Shown: positions 21,301 through 26,659 of the stretch, piece after piece
How the letters are laid out: each line of letters starts with the position of its first letter
Position numbering within the stretch: position 1 is the first letter of the stretch
IMG/VR virus record: IMGVR_UViG_3300030450_002941
Location: 1-33,434 of that record
Direction: 5' to 3' (one strand)
DNA length: 33,434 nt
Source of the DNA: a virus
Notes under the pieces: generated by a model
The model's input: only the letters and a program-made list of their open reading frames with translations
What the model was told of the DNA's origin: nothing
The model's database searches: none
Position numbers and translations under genes: made by a program

Positions 21301-23341
21301 CATCACTATTATGTCCCTTTTTAAGTATTAAATACGTGTCTAAATCTAGTTTATTTCTTTCAGAAGATGGGAAAGAAAGCCAAATATTACCATCTTCAGC
21401 GTCATACCAACGATCCATAGCTAGATTATAATAATCGCCAGATGTTTCTTTTATGTAAAATTTAAATGATTCTGCCCACTCAGGATAAGTATTAAATAGT
21501 TGGGCTTTCAGTCTTGTTTGTTTATCAGCTGTGTCTTTATTAAGATATATAGAATTTTTATCAGAATTACTATCTGAAAATACTGGAGTTTCTCTACCAA
21601 ACTCATCTATATAAACAACACCTATTTGATAATGTCTTAATGTTTTTATTGATTTAGCTGGTACATATGAATATGCTCTTTTTGCATTATATTGTTCAGG
21701 AACAATACTTCCAATATCATTAGTTCTTAACGATGTTTTTATTTCGATATTTATATCCGCTTCTGCATCTAAAACAGGTATACCTAAATTACTTAAAGCC
21801 TCACAAGATATAGGTGCGGAGTTAAATAAATTATAATTTTGTAAATAATTACCATAAACTAATCTATTACCAACAACTTCTTGACCTAAAGCTTTTCTAG
21901 GTACATTATCATAAGGTCTTAATAATTGATTTGACGGAAGAATAGCATGTACCATTTCCGTTGTTATCTTTACAAAACCCGATGTTCTTATAGTGTTTGT
22001 ATTTGGTAAAATAGTATCTTCACTATCAGCATTCCACTCTTCATACTCACCAGTTGGATCCGGCAATGTGCGTTTTATTGTTTTTACAGAATAAATATTT
22101 GGAGAATTAGACTCTTTATATAATATATCTATTGAAACAACATCATCAGGTATTTGTCTATGGTCAACAAAATCTTTAACAATTAAATTTCTTAAATTAT
22201 TAACCATACCTAAGTTATAGGCTTCTTTAGGTAAGTAATCAAATTCACTTGGTAAAAAAGCTACTTCTGTAAAAGGTGAAAACGTTGAATACTCACCATC
22301 TTCATATTTGTATCTATAAGCAAATCTTGGAAATTTAAATCTAAATAAAGCTTGTTCTTGTTCTAGTTCTGAAAAGAATTCATAATTTGAAGAAGAAGTA
22401 GCCATATTACCACCTAATATTTTTACCGTACATAAACCATTCCAAGGTGTAATTTGAGGACCGTTTAATATTTCTACTCTAACTTTATAATTACTGCCTG
22501 ATGTTGATTTTATAACTAATATGTCTCCATTTTTATAATCTGGATAACTAGGACCATCAAATTGTATATCTACATTAGTATCATATAGTTGGCCAGTTGT
22601 TGGATTTATAAATATATTTGTACTAGCTGTTATAATACCATTTAAATCACCACGCCTACTATCTCCATCTAAATCTTCTCTATTTGTATTGATCATTTCC
22701 AAATTTGGAGCAGTAGGTGGTGCTTTTTTAATGACAGTTAAATGTTCTTGTCTAATAGGTCCAGCTGATCTATATTGTATTTGGTTTATAGAGTTTAAAT
22801 TATCTCTTACATAAAATTGAGTTTGCGTAGTAAAATCTACAGAACCCATTTTACATCTTGGTATATTTATTCTTTTTGGCTCTGTGTTATTATCTGTCCA
22901 AAACAATATATCATCAATAATATTAATACCAGTAACTAAAAAAGCTTTATCAAAATTAAGAGCTCTACCACTACCATTATGAGCAATACTTTGTGATGTT
23001 GGATCAAATATATCAACAACTACTGGAGAAACTGTTTGTGTTTTATAATCGTACTCCGCAATAACATCTATACTTTCACCGGCTAATAGCCAATATAGTT
23101 TGTCGTTTTTTTCATCAGCTACACTACCAATACAAAAAAATGTTTGATTATTTCCTGGATCTATAACTGACGAAGATAAATCAGTATTACCTAACAAGGT
23201 TTGTAAAGATCCCATATTAGAGCTTTCGGAAGTGGCAACCTCAACATTTACAGCATGTCTATATTCGCCCTGTGGTACTAATCTTTCATCAAGGTCTTTA
23301 TTCATTCGACCTTTCATGAAGTTGTGCTTCAATTCCGCCAT
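12383..23341 (-). CDS. giant tail hub ('stabilization') / receptor-binding protein
   Basis: A 3652-residue protein. The N-terminus (FMKGRMNKDLDERL, then GEYRHAVNVEV and LQTLLGN) matches what I know as the podoviral/crAss-like stabilization protein, related to the P22 gp10 tail hub (472 residues). Framework blocks of this family span about 1-880 and about 1455-2145 (for example NPAIWETEPKEEVDLDIYYE and GSFDDRKKEYNISL). Between them, about 890-1450, lies a Gly/Asn/Trp/His-rich expansion containing HHDHTH at 1255-1260. Residues about 2392-3216 form a Cys-rich modular array, including a SprB-like repeat (2679-2756) and a GCTDP...DDGSC motif (3077-3097). Residues 3217-3652 look like a beta-sandwich binding domain. 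I infer a tail hub with receptor-binding extensions in the same chain. The reading frame is intact. It begins 4 bases after the adaptor gene stop. Confidence 0.8.
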   Translation of the reverse strand: MAELKHNFMKGRMNKDLDERLVPQGEYRHAVNVEVATSESSNMGSLQTLLGNTDLSSSVIDPGNNQTFFCIGSVADEKNDKLYWLLAGESIDVIAEYDYKTQTVSPVVVDIFDPTSQSIAHNGSGRALNFDKAFLVTGINIIDDILFWTDNNTEPKRINIPRCKMGSVDFTTQTQFYVRDNLNSINQIQYRSAGPIRQEHLTVIKKAPPTAPNLEMINTNREDLDGDSRRGDLNGIITASTNIFINPTTGQLYDTNVDIQFDGPSYPDYKNGDILVIKSTSGSNYKVRVEILNGPQITPWNGLCTVKILGGNMATSSSNYEFFSELEQEQALFRFKFPRFAYRYKYEDGEYSTFSPFTEVAFLPSEFDYLPKEAYNLGMVNNLRNLIVKDFVDHRQIPDDVVSIDILYKESNSPNIYSVKTIKRTLPDPTGEYEEWNADSEDTILPNTNTIRTSGFVKITTEMVHAILPSNQLLRPYDNVPRKALGQEVVGNRLVYGNYLQNYNLFNSAPISCEALSNLGIPVLDAEADINIEIKTSLRTNDIGSIVPEQYNAKRAYSYVPAKSIKTLRHYQIGVVYIDEFGRETPVFSDSNSDKNSIYLNKDTADKQTRLKAQLFNTYPEWAESFKFYIKETSGDYYNLAMDRWYDAEDGNIWLSFPSSERNKLDLDTYLILKKGHNSDEFVSGPARYKVIAIENEAPQFIKTFEKPQPSITDTGNTVTPPAAGTVPKLIGNAAGDGFPLDGGEFIYVDTDTFDNAGWDKRLVDQEQGELFEYRIRFKSSYGVSKAYEIKSAELIPNVVMNTGTGAYKIVFKKELGSDVGITSLDGSYTTAIPTLTILLSKQQVLNKPEFQGRFFAKIKNDLFIQEFVIGGFGTSTDYNVVHSCKSQYISTSIPITMNPIGNGGGNWFGCDPGFGAGSSGEQKISIHEDNGNAGWPFCAGGPGHGATYWDHVSGQSTTTTSNGWFIDKIEGFRPFFHSDFWGLHDFKSQHPTPRTNAIDPTGNNECFLKFALGSAWNSGGYTSHEEQLKMVGGDGYHMGMQLCGTGEYNGGGTAQGYLGITDMRGPFWDNDGLSIGPNHPVVPMDNFGLLQNMPASDFGRIPPASGIHGVDDANVGQAMIFGSSVPTANYNVITLSKAGYGDSGNQYPNGSDLTSLSQVQSNYNMPNASWALDHVADMEFINSITTPGSIWRWREDPGLVVYRTKTPAFPVNLLMNNLSAAEWSFNQQDHMFNPSEKGVFLYNYANFADYGVNHHDHTHGTSTITHQNWVSQTRAGACTPSGIGDPNQGLQWHGGGGGDDRDSSGGWSNSAGASNCGNSTSTMGYTTTAHHRYPCNIWEWNWPNAKRRRYTFYAESIEVDNAGNYYGIGEVGPHYYSPTNDSTLDAHFDASGNVLTGTNLPSTPAPGIRNDGMHSTYDYPGGNWGYTWNSLSNHTTIPNLKRVDSSSVQSPAPGSVTWEVLSPYFSYDDENPMSTNPAIWETEPKEEVDLDIYYEVGQTYPIRLDNNTNEQFLGPIHVELRENSYVTCYDPVTGSTVTLDTHPGFPAVPIPNNDDIRVSRAVDNMVLLSDVNGAGLNHDGSSGPDFPPVNSRLVFTRANGSKTETTIVGYDMARANGYILDAELHNYEVTLPWHNCYSFGNGVESDRIRDDFNQVTIDSGAKASTVLEEPYLEERRSSGLIYSGIYNSVAGINNLNQFIQAEKITKDLNPTYGSIQKLHQRNFTLTTFCEDRVLKILANKDALYNADGNPQLISTNRVLGEAQPYAGEYGISKNPESFATENFRSYFTDKTRGAVLRLSRDGLTPISDAGMHDWFSDNLPLSNRIYGSFDDRKKEYNISLNHTDFPITLPPIHQSQAYAWVLANCKTAPCSTASGPSQWQPTNRITVDLGTNVQVGSLVKGVGVYDGAEVLSIQNVTYNYIDMLELELDIASTIIDVAGLGGVAGVVDISSPCTSCPELGYWSTRLVFYSPSETISTYTESGTDTTVSFSEINRGWVSFKSWTAENAISLNNSYYTIKNGDLWEHHTNLVRNNFHNAQGESSVTVMLNEQPGSVKSFQTLNYEGSQARITENLTDSGEYWDNYTKYGWYVDRINSDLQEGDIQEFKEKEGKWFSQVKGQYTEWTDDGTAGNLDGREFSFQGIGQSGAITTPTGGYTSWDCQQNVPVYSRPGVTGNEYIHIPGVNPSFVNYWFMNWQDPTFNANYPPNAAGQYSTIWIEMGPVDATFNPNPHYVNGVDNTNGHYMSLFGGEWANDTSTTIDGVLASTHPDYILYQSSYPTSMLDIISTSSSPNPAAYPYGHYITDNVGVNNPLLFTTVFFFVSQLQNQYGTFGGQLTIAKLNSGDLVWEQEFDASGTPITPIGVKDLINSVGSDLNLVVHHNQTAGSSMPSCVEVPGLNTGPYPDEPTCLTDVNSPCGLTGTSWECQPVTYACVNPNTGRNVIVQSGSSPDGHNRHGIYQVDCDSPQYGSGAWGDAWLQEYIRWFFDVPSRQTFRFEDYVMQTCGTDSGSSGGCIDCVYMGDTYLQGQGYNTPASIVISGNPLPPRFYTVLELINFYSTWYPVYPGMNFNQFMDATDKISPSPSPNGVIGDMRFFSDLGGQLFQCPCPYTNCSNPQNAVTSTGFQCVELLGSTTGPHPDEATCIANSPSCAPIAPCTGTPHDITVFKTDATDPSNTGTCNRDGDAYIDVILLNGASTWTVEWYDATGTLITTDTNTYSGNTTSQSFVAFQASVLAWPPGFIDGDYYVRVTDNFGCFTDTLFTIDCIVPQPCISMADTCPPHTFTTNQFPATNPPICDNGIINVTIDLGAGCAGNVLGSTYWTIKWFEWNPTAYVSGTLIPTYVDGTIYYSGDTASWNPPDANRQWGWEICEHGGSQVCCHGLFGPHTPGCNPGTPHWSCCDANKPGYDAGLGGCVDWSNPNAATLVAIDDCFNDGSFGTGPNGPYYSSQSTCDSICGPPGSHFSYGCCEDPNGCNDVITSTVANVGTCYGVNGNSLPFEGQNYSFDPALTEAACTASCPAVIPSYDCCPPTSTHNCDDWSTGAPLAVLPGECYDPGNGLGAWTNPTDCDANCANVYGCTDPSAVNYCPTCTIDDGSCIFPITYNCNNGTCVNPGDGTGTYAALHLCLAACLVGSFPYYECNSVPACQGTNTASFTTYNNYNDCIDACGPPPPVWMCNGAMSVCQAVAVSNIPPGAVLNVDYFNDVMDCVPTCDYDCSVIVGEYHDMGIGQGEVPTVDVTPKRGWIGDDPSSSSMNPMNSPIGTRLREFYAFGTTGSSSNPTSSTVELNNPTNNWPEASWPMGLAASSRSGPGYVYFDVFDERWLNYSVANHHVNGAEQDCYNNMHLCCDYQTYTKCVDKPYAGAWQPAPDPTHSTWCSGPCRDYPYIELPWQVDYGHTNYPYNIGGITLHGPRIGGVGVDGSTHPWLATDIAASRPNGYRQSVLIAKPLVTFDHITGDTNYKLQAGHNYQLQITFECGNWTGGGPASDFGTYGYGTGPNQSKLWINTGHNADSACSTNSSLYASTHTSGSGNQIPHRHITNGVYNGMLDYVQRDWAYYNLGGGCPVMIDFPSWYFNPYNSTDYVWTYNFTAIGPTANDPTGSDRLNIETLILEFETYEQAWVQISNICIIEGISSSFIPGNSGNTITTSSTY
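13694..16168 (-). repeat. Cys-rich modular array in the hub protein
   Basis: Residues about 2392-3216 of the hub carry many Cys, repeatedly in units of the form Y/W-x-C(C), a spaced C, a Gly-rich segment with G-x-Y, then C-x3-C. Examples begin at HWSCC, SYGCC, SYDCC, TYNCN, YYECN and VWMCN. Units are 30-60 residues long and diverged in sequence. This is a protein-level repeat; the DNA copies are not near-identical. Confidence 0.7.
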
Positions 23342-23345
23342 TTAA

Positions 23346-24758
23346 TTAATGTTTTATTTGTTTTGATTTACCTCTAAATACTTGAGTAATCTCTTCTAAT
23401 TTAATATTTGATAATCTTAATTTTGCTTTTCTAGTTTCAGCAAACTTTTCTTTTTTGAATCTTCGCATTACGTATTCTGGAACACCTATTCTAGCAGATA
23501 AACATCCATAAATTATCCACTTATAAATAGCTTCTTCTGCAAATTTGTGTACTATTTTTTCATTATCTTTACCTAAACTATCGCTTATATATTTTAATAT
23601 TATAGTTTTTCCATTTAAATTTGAACTAAAATGTATCATTCCAGAATCACAATCTATAAAATAAGAACCATTAATTTGAGCTCTTTCAGGATCTAAACCA
23701 TATCTTTGACCCATATTAGGCCAATATATATCATCTTCGTAATCGTCATTATTGTTTTCTGAAGGTGTAGATGAACTATAACCACTCCACGTATTAGATG
23801 CAGTTGTTAACGATCTAAAAGTAATCTCACCGTTATTAAGTGCTGGTGATCCACTACAAGTTGGTTTACGATTAACAGCTATAACAGTATTATTTACACT
23901 TACAACTCTTGTTGCGCTCGAATAACACTCGTGAGATACTCTCATCCCAGGTTTTATATCAGATATATCATCAGCTGAAGTAGCTGTTATCTGATTATTT
24001 GAGGAGCTAAAAGTTAAACCTTCTACAATATGTGTTGATTCTGTTTGTTTTCTTATATTTCCTGAACGTGGATATATTCTTATTGTTTGTTGTGATCCTG
24101 TTGAAGCTCCAGTCCAAAATGATCCCATAGTAACAGGATTTGGAGGGGTACTCATATCTTCTAATGTTATTCTTGTTATACCTCCAGAATTATACGTGCT
24201 CTCTACAACTGTATTGTTTGGTATATTTTGTCCTACAACAAAATCACCAACCATTATTTTTTTGTATTCACCATCCAAAGGAAGCACGTTAGAACCGCTA
24301 TTTAAAGTTGCTACTGCTTTTATTGTATAATCACCATCGTCAGATTGTAATATAGGAAAAGGAGCTGATGTATCTCTAGTAGGATATATTATATGCTCTA
24401 TACCTGATTTATCAACTCTTGTTAGTTTAACATAATTAACATAATCTTGTGGTAAAGGCATTTTCAGTGTAGCAGGAACTTCTATTTCTTGTGATTTACA
24501 AGATTTTAATGTATCAAAACTTAATTCCGCTAAAGCTCTGTTAGCGTGAAATATAATATCACCAAAACTTACATTTTCTAATATTTTACCTTCACCAACA
24601 TATGTTGCGTGAAAATTATCTATGATATTATTACCATTAGTACTACTTGGCCCTAATGGTATAAATTGATATTCACCATAATTTTCATCTGCTGAATTTG
24701 GTATACCATCATAACCATTATAATATTCTTGTTGTGTTTGACCGTCTAGTAATCCCAT
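23346..24758 (-). CDS. head-to-tail adaptor-like structural protein
   Basis: A 470-residue protein. The ends are helical and hydrophilic: residues about 60-85 (FGDIIFHANRALAELSFDTL) and the last 90 (KFAEEAIYKWIIYGCLSARI, then Arg/Lys-rich helix). The middle is a beta-rich insertion with two copies of a small GM/GD-x-V module. Helical ends around an inserted beta domain, placed between a short connector protein and a gp10-like hub, match the expected adaptor between portal and tail hub (P22 gp4-like role). That role is an inference from layout; I recall similar proteins in marine phages annotated only as structural. It follows the ring-like gene by 4 bases. The ATG at 24758 is preceded by AAATGTAAATAA, with no Shine-Dalgarno sequence. 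Confidence 0.6.
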   Translation of the reverse strand: MGLLDGQTQQEYYNGYDGIPNSADENYGEYQFIPLGPSSTNGNNIIDNFHATYVGEGKILENVSFGDIIFHANRALAELSFDTLKSCKSQEIEVPATLKMPLPQDYVNYVKLTRVDKSGIEHIIYPTRDTSAPFPILQSDDGDYTIKAVATLNSGSNVLPLDGEYKKIMVGDFVVGQNIPNNTVVESTYNSGGITRITLEDMSTPPNPVTMGSFWTGASTGSQQTIRIYPRSGNIRKQTESTHIVEGLTFSSSNNQITATSADDISDIKPGMRVSHECYSSATRVVSVNNTVIAVNRKPTCSGSPALNNGEITFRSLTTASNTWSGYSSSTPSENNNDDYEDDIYWPNMGQRYGLDPERAQINGSYFIDCDSGMIHFSSNLNGKTIILKYISDSLGKDNEKIVHKFAEEAIYKWIIYGCLSARIGVPEYVMRRFKKEKFAETRKAKLRLSNIKLEEITQVFRGKSKQIKH

Positions 24759-24762
24759 TTAT

Positions 24763-25476
24763 TTACATTTTTTCTTGTTGAATTTTTTTAATTTGCTCCT
24801 GATCAGCTATTTGTACTAAACCAGGTTTGTTAACTATAATACCACCTAGTTCTAATATTTTTAGCACTAAGTTTGTTTCTTCTGAATCATGAAGATCAAA
24901 ATCAGTTGATCTAGCAGCATTATACATTGCTCTTTCATTCACAACATCATAACCCCATTCTACCCTGTGTGGTCTATCTATTATTTCAACTCTTACATCT
25001 CCAGTTACGTTAATTGGATTTGAGCTAGAATTAGTAACATGTATATCTTCTCCATTTAACGGAGATTCACAGTATACTGGTTGTTTATTTAATCCATCCC
25101 TATGAAATAATGAGGAAAACAAACGATTATTAACATTTATATTATCTACTTTTTTTGCTTCAACCCAAGTAGCTCCACGTCTAACAAAAACTTTACCAGT
25201 TCTATAGTTTTCTGGAAATGTTTTTGCACCTACAAGATTTTGCACACTAGTAAATAATGATAATTTATTTTTTATAAGTTCTACAGTATCTGACATAGTA
25301 CCATCGTCAGTAGGTCTTCTTTTAAATTGATCTAAATCATAAAAATACTGTTCAAATATTCCCATTTGAGCTTGATTAGCTAATAAATTAAATTCCAAAG
25401 GAGTTATATAACCTCTTTGTTCTTTATTTACTATTGCTAAAACTCTTTGATATACCGTGTCTATACTTACTGCCAT
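24763..25476 (-). CDS. connector / ring-like virion protein
   Basis: A 237-residue protein. It opens with a helical segment (IDTVYQRVLAIVNKEQRGYI, then TPLEFNLLANQAQ and IFEQYFYDL) that I recognise as a conserved opening of a structural protein in marine phages. The middle is beta-rich, with NVTGDVRVEIIDRP, and the end is a helix (NLVLKILELGGIIV) with a Gln/Lys tail. There is no signal peptide, membrane span or catalytic motif. It sits between the 61-residue protein and the adaptor-like protein, both within 5 bases. I infer a head-tail junction or ring component; the exact position in the particle cannot be told from sequence. Confidence 0.55.
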   Translation of the reverse strand: MAVSIDTVYQRVLAIVNKEQRGYITPLEFNLLANQAQMGIFEQYFYDLDQFKRRPTDDGTMSDTVELIKNKLSLFTSVQNLVGAKTFPENYRTGKVFVRRGATWVEAKKVDNINVNNRLFSSLFHRDGLNKQPVYCESPLNGEDIHVTNSSSNPINVTGDVRVEIIDRPHRVEWGYDVVNERAMYNAARSTDFDLHDSEETNLVLKILELGGIIVNKPGLVQIADQEQIKKIQQEKM

Positions 25477-25481
25477 TTATT

Positions 25482-25667
25482 TTATTTTTTATAAGGGAAT
25501 GCTTTATTTAAAGTTTCTTGTCTTTTTTTACATCCACAATCTTTTTTACCCATAGCTTTAGCCCCCATTTGTGCTAAATTATCTATACCAGTAACTCTTG
25601 TGAATTTTGCTATTGAATCTCCCAAACCTCTAGAAGGTCCAGCATAATGTCTTAAATTGTTTTTCAT
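25482..25667 (-). CDS. small Cys/Lys-rich conserved phage protein (CGCKKR...FPYKK)
   Basis: A 61-residue protein. The first half has two short helical-looking parts (GLGDSIAKFTRVTGI, NLAQMGAKAMG). The end is KKDCGCKKRQETLNKAFPYK. This C-terminal signature, a CxC pair then basic residues, LN and FPY, recurs in small proteins of unrelated tailed phages as far as I recall, with no known function. A CxC pair could bind metal, though one pair alone is too few ligands per chain. It starts 22 bases after the UUCG terminator and ends 5 bases before the ring-like gene. Reality as a gene is supported by tight packing, AT leader and the signature. Confidence 0.65.
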   Translation of the reverse strand: MKNNLRHYAGPSRGLGDSIAKFTRVTGIDNLAQMGAKAMGKKDCGCKKRQETLNKAFPYKK

Positions 25668-25689
25668 ATTATTATATTTTTAATAAAAG

Positions 25690-25709
25690 GGTTACCCCGA
25701 AGGGTAACC
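25690..25709 (-). terminator. hairpin terminator with UUCG loop
   Basis: On the minus strand GGTTACCC-TTCG-GGGTAACC forms a perfect 8-bp stem closed by C(UUCG)G, a very stable tetraloop, followed by CTTTTATT. It lies right after the 283-residue gene and only 22 bases before the 61-residue gene. Confidence 0.85.
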
Positions 25710-25721
25710 ACTATTATATGT

Positions 25722-26573
25722 TTATTGATTCAATCTTTTTTCTATACTTCTATAAACCTCCATACCTTCATCAGTTTTAAACCAAGCGGCTAATGCTGAA
25801 TATGGATGTTCATCAAAAGGAACATTCATTAACTTTCTATCATTAGAAGTCCAAGTAAATGTTCTTTGATCTTCAGATAATTTAATTATTCCAAGTTCTA
25901 CAGCTCTAATACCGATATTTCTAAGTTTAACATTGTCATCATTAACTAAATCTAAGAATAATTGAGGATTTCTCTTAGCAAATATAAGTAAATCACGTTT
26001 AAGCTCCTTAGAACTCAAATCTGACACCTTAGAACCAATCTCTACACGCATTATTGCTTCTGCTAAATCAATATCTATATCTCTAGCTATAGTTAAAGCA
26101 TCTATTTCAAGTTCTAATGTAACCATTTCTTCTTGAGCTTTTACCTCTGGTTTTAACTCTTGATAAATAGAGTTTTTTTGTGGATGATAAATAGATAATA
26201 ATTTTTGTAAAGTTACTTTTTCTTTAGAAACAGGTAGTAAACCATTTCTAAAAATAATATGAGATAATCTTTGATCACCTTTCATTTCGTCTACAAAAGA
26301 TGTTCTTTGATTTTCACAATATTTTAATTCTCTTTCGTATCCTTGTTCTTCATCAAACCAGTATATTCCTTGAGATTTTATTATTCTAGTTAAAGGTTTT
26401 TTACTACCTTTTAAAACATACATTCTATCTTTTACTTCCCAAGTATCTTTTTTTGGTTTTGGAGTTTCAACTACTGGAGTTTCAACTTCAATAGTTCTTT
26501 CTATATGCTCGTCACCAGGATCTCCCTGATAAGCAGTTTTTGTTTTTGTTTTTGTTTTTTGTTTTTTTGCCAT
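25722..26573 (-). CDS. conserved phage protein after the MCP, function unknown
   Basis: A 283-residue protein. The first 13 residues are Lys/Gln/Thr-only after MA (KKQKTKTKTKT), then an acidic/Pro linker to about residue 42. A compact domain follows: RMYVLKGSKKPLTRII, IYWFDEEQGYERELKY, then a helical part with SSKELKRDLLIFAKRNPQLF and a C-terminal FTWTSNDRKLMNVPFDEHPY. I recall close relatives at the same place, just after the MCP, in marine phages, always unnamed. The gene is bracketed by its own terminators (26605-26650 upstream, 25690-25709 downstream), which suggests separate dosage. No enzymatic motif is seen; head completion or DNA-end protection would be guesses. Confidence 0.6.
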   Translation of the reverse strand: MAKKQKTKTKTKTAYQGDPGDEHIERTIEVETPVVETPKPKKDTWEVKDRMYVLKGSKKPLTRIIKSQGIYWFDEEQGYERELKYCENQRTSFVDEMKGDQRLSHIIFRNGLLPVSKEKVTLQKLLSIYHPQKNSIYQELKPEVKAQEEMVTLELEIDALTIARDIDIDLAEAIMRVEIGSKVSDLSSKELKRDLLIFAKRNPQLFLDLVNDDNVKLRNIGIRAVELGIIKLSEDQRTFTWTSNDRKLMNVPFDEHPYSALAAWFKTDEGMEVYRSIEKRLNQ

Positions 26574-26604
26574 AATATAATATATAATAAAATTAATAAA
26601 ATAA

Positions 26605-26650
26605 AAAAAGGAGGGCAGAGAGCGTTTACATGCATGCCGCCCTCCTTTTT
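26605..26650 (-). terminator. strong hairpin terminator after the major capsid gene
   Basis: Minus strand: AAAAAGGAGGGC, a 22-base loop, then GCCCTCCTTTTT, a perfect 12-bp stem followed by further T/A (TTATTTT). It begins about 10 bases after the MCP stop, the classic place for a terminator that caps a highly expressed capsid transcript. The symmetric A/T flanks mean it could act on either strand, but no plus-strand gene is near. Confidence 0.88.
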
Positions 26651-26659
26651 AAAAATTGA

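Noticed and set aside
26520-26575. Repeated ttttgttttt tract at the start of the 283-residue gene as a tandem repeat or slippage site
   Set aside because: It is explained by Lys/Thr/Gln codons (AAA, ACA, CAA) of the protein N-terminus. The frame is intact, so no slippage is needed.
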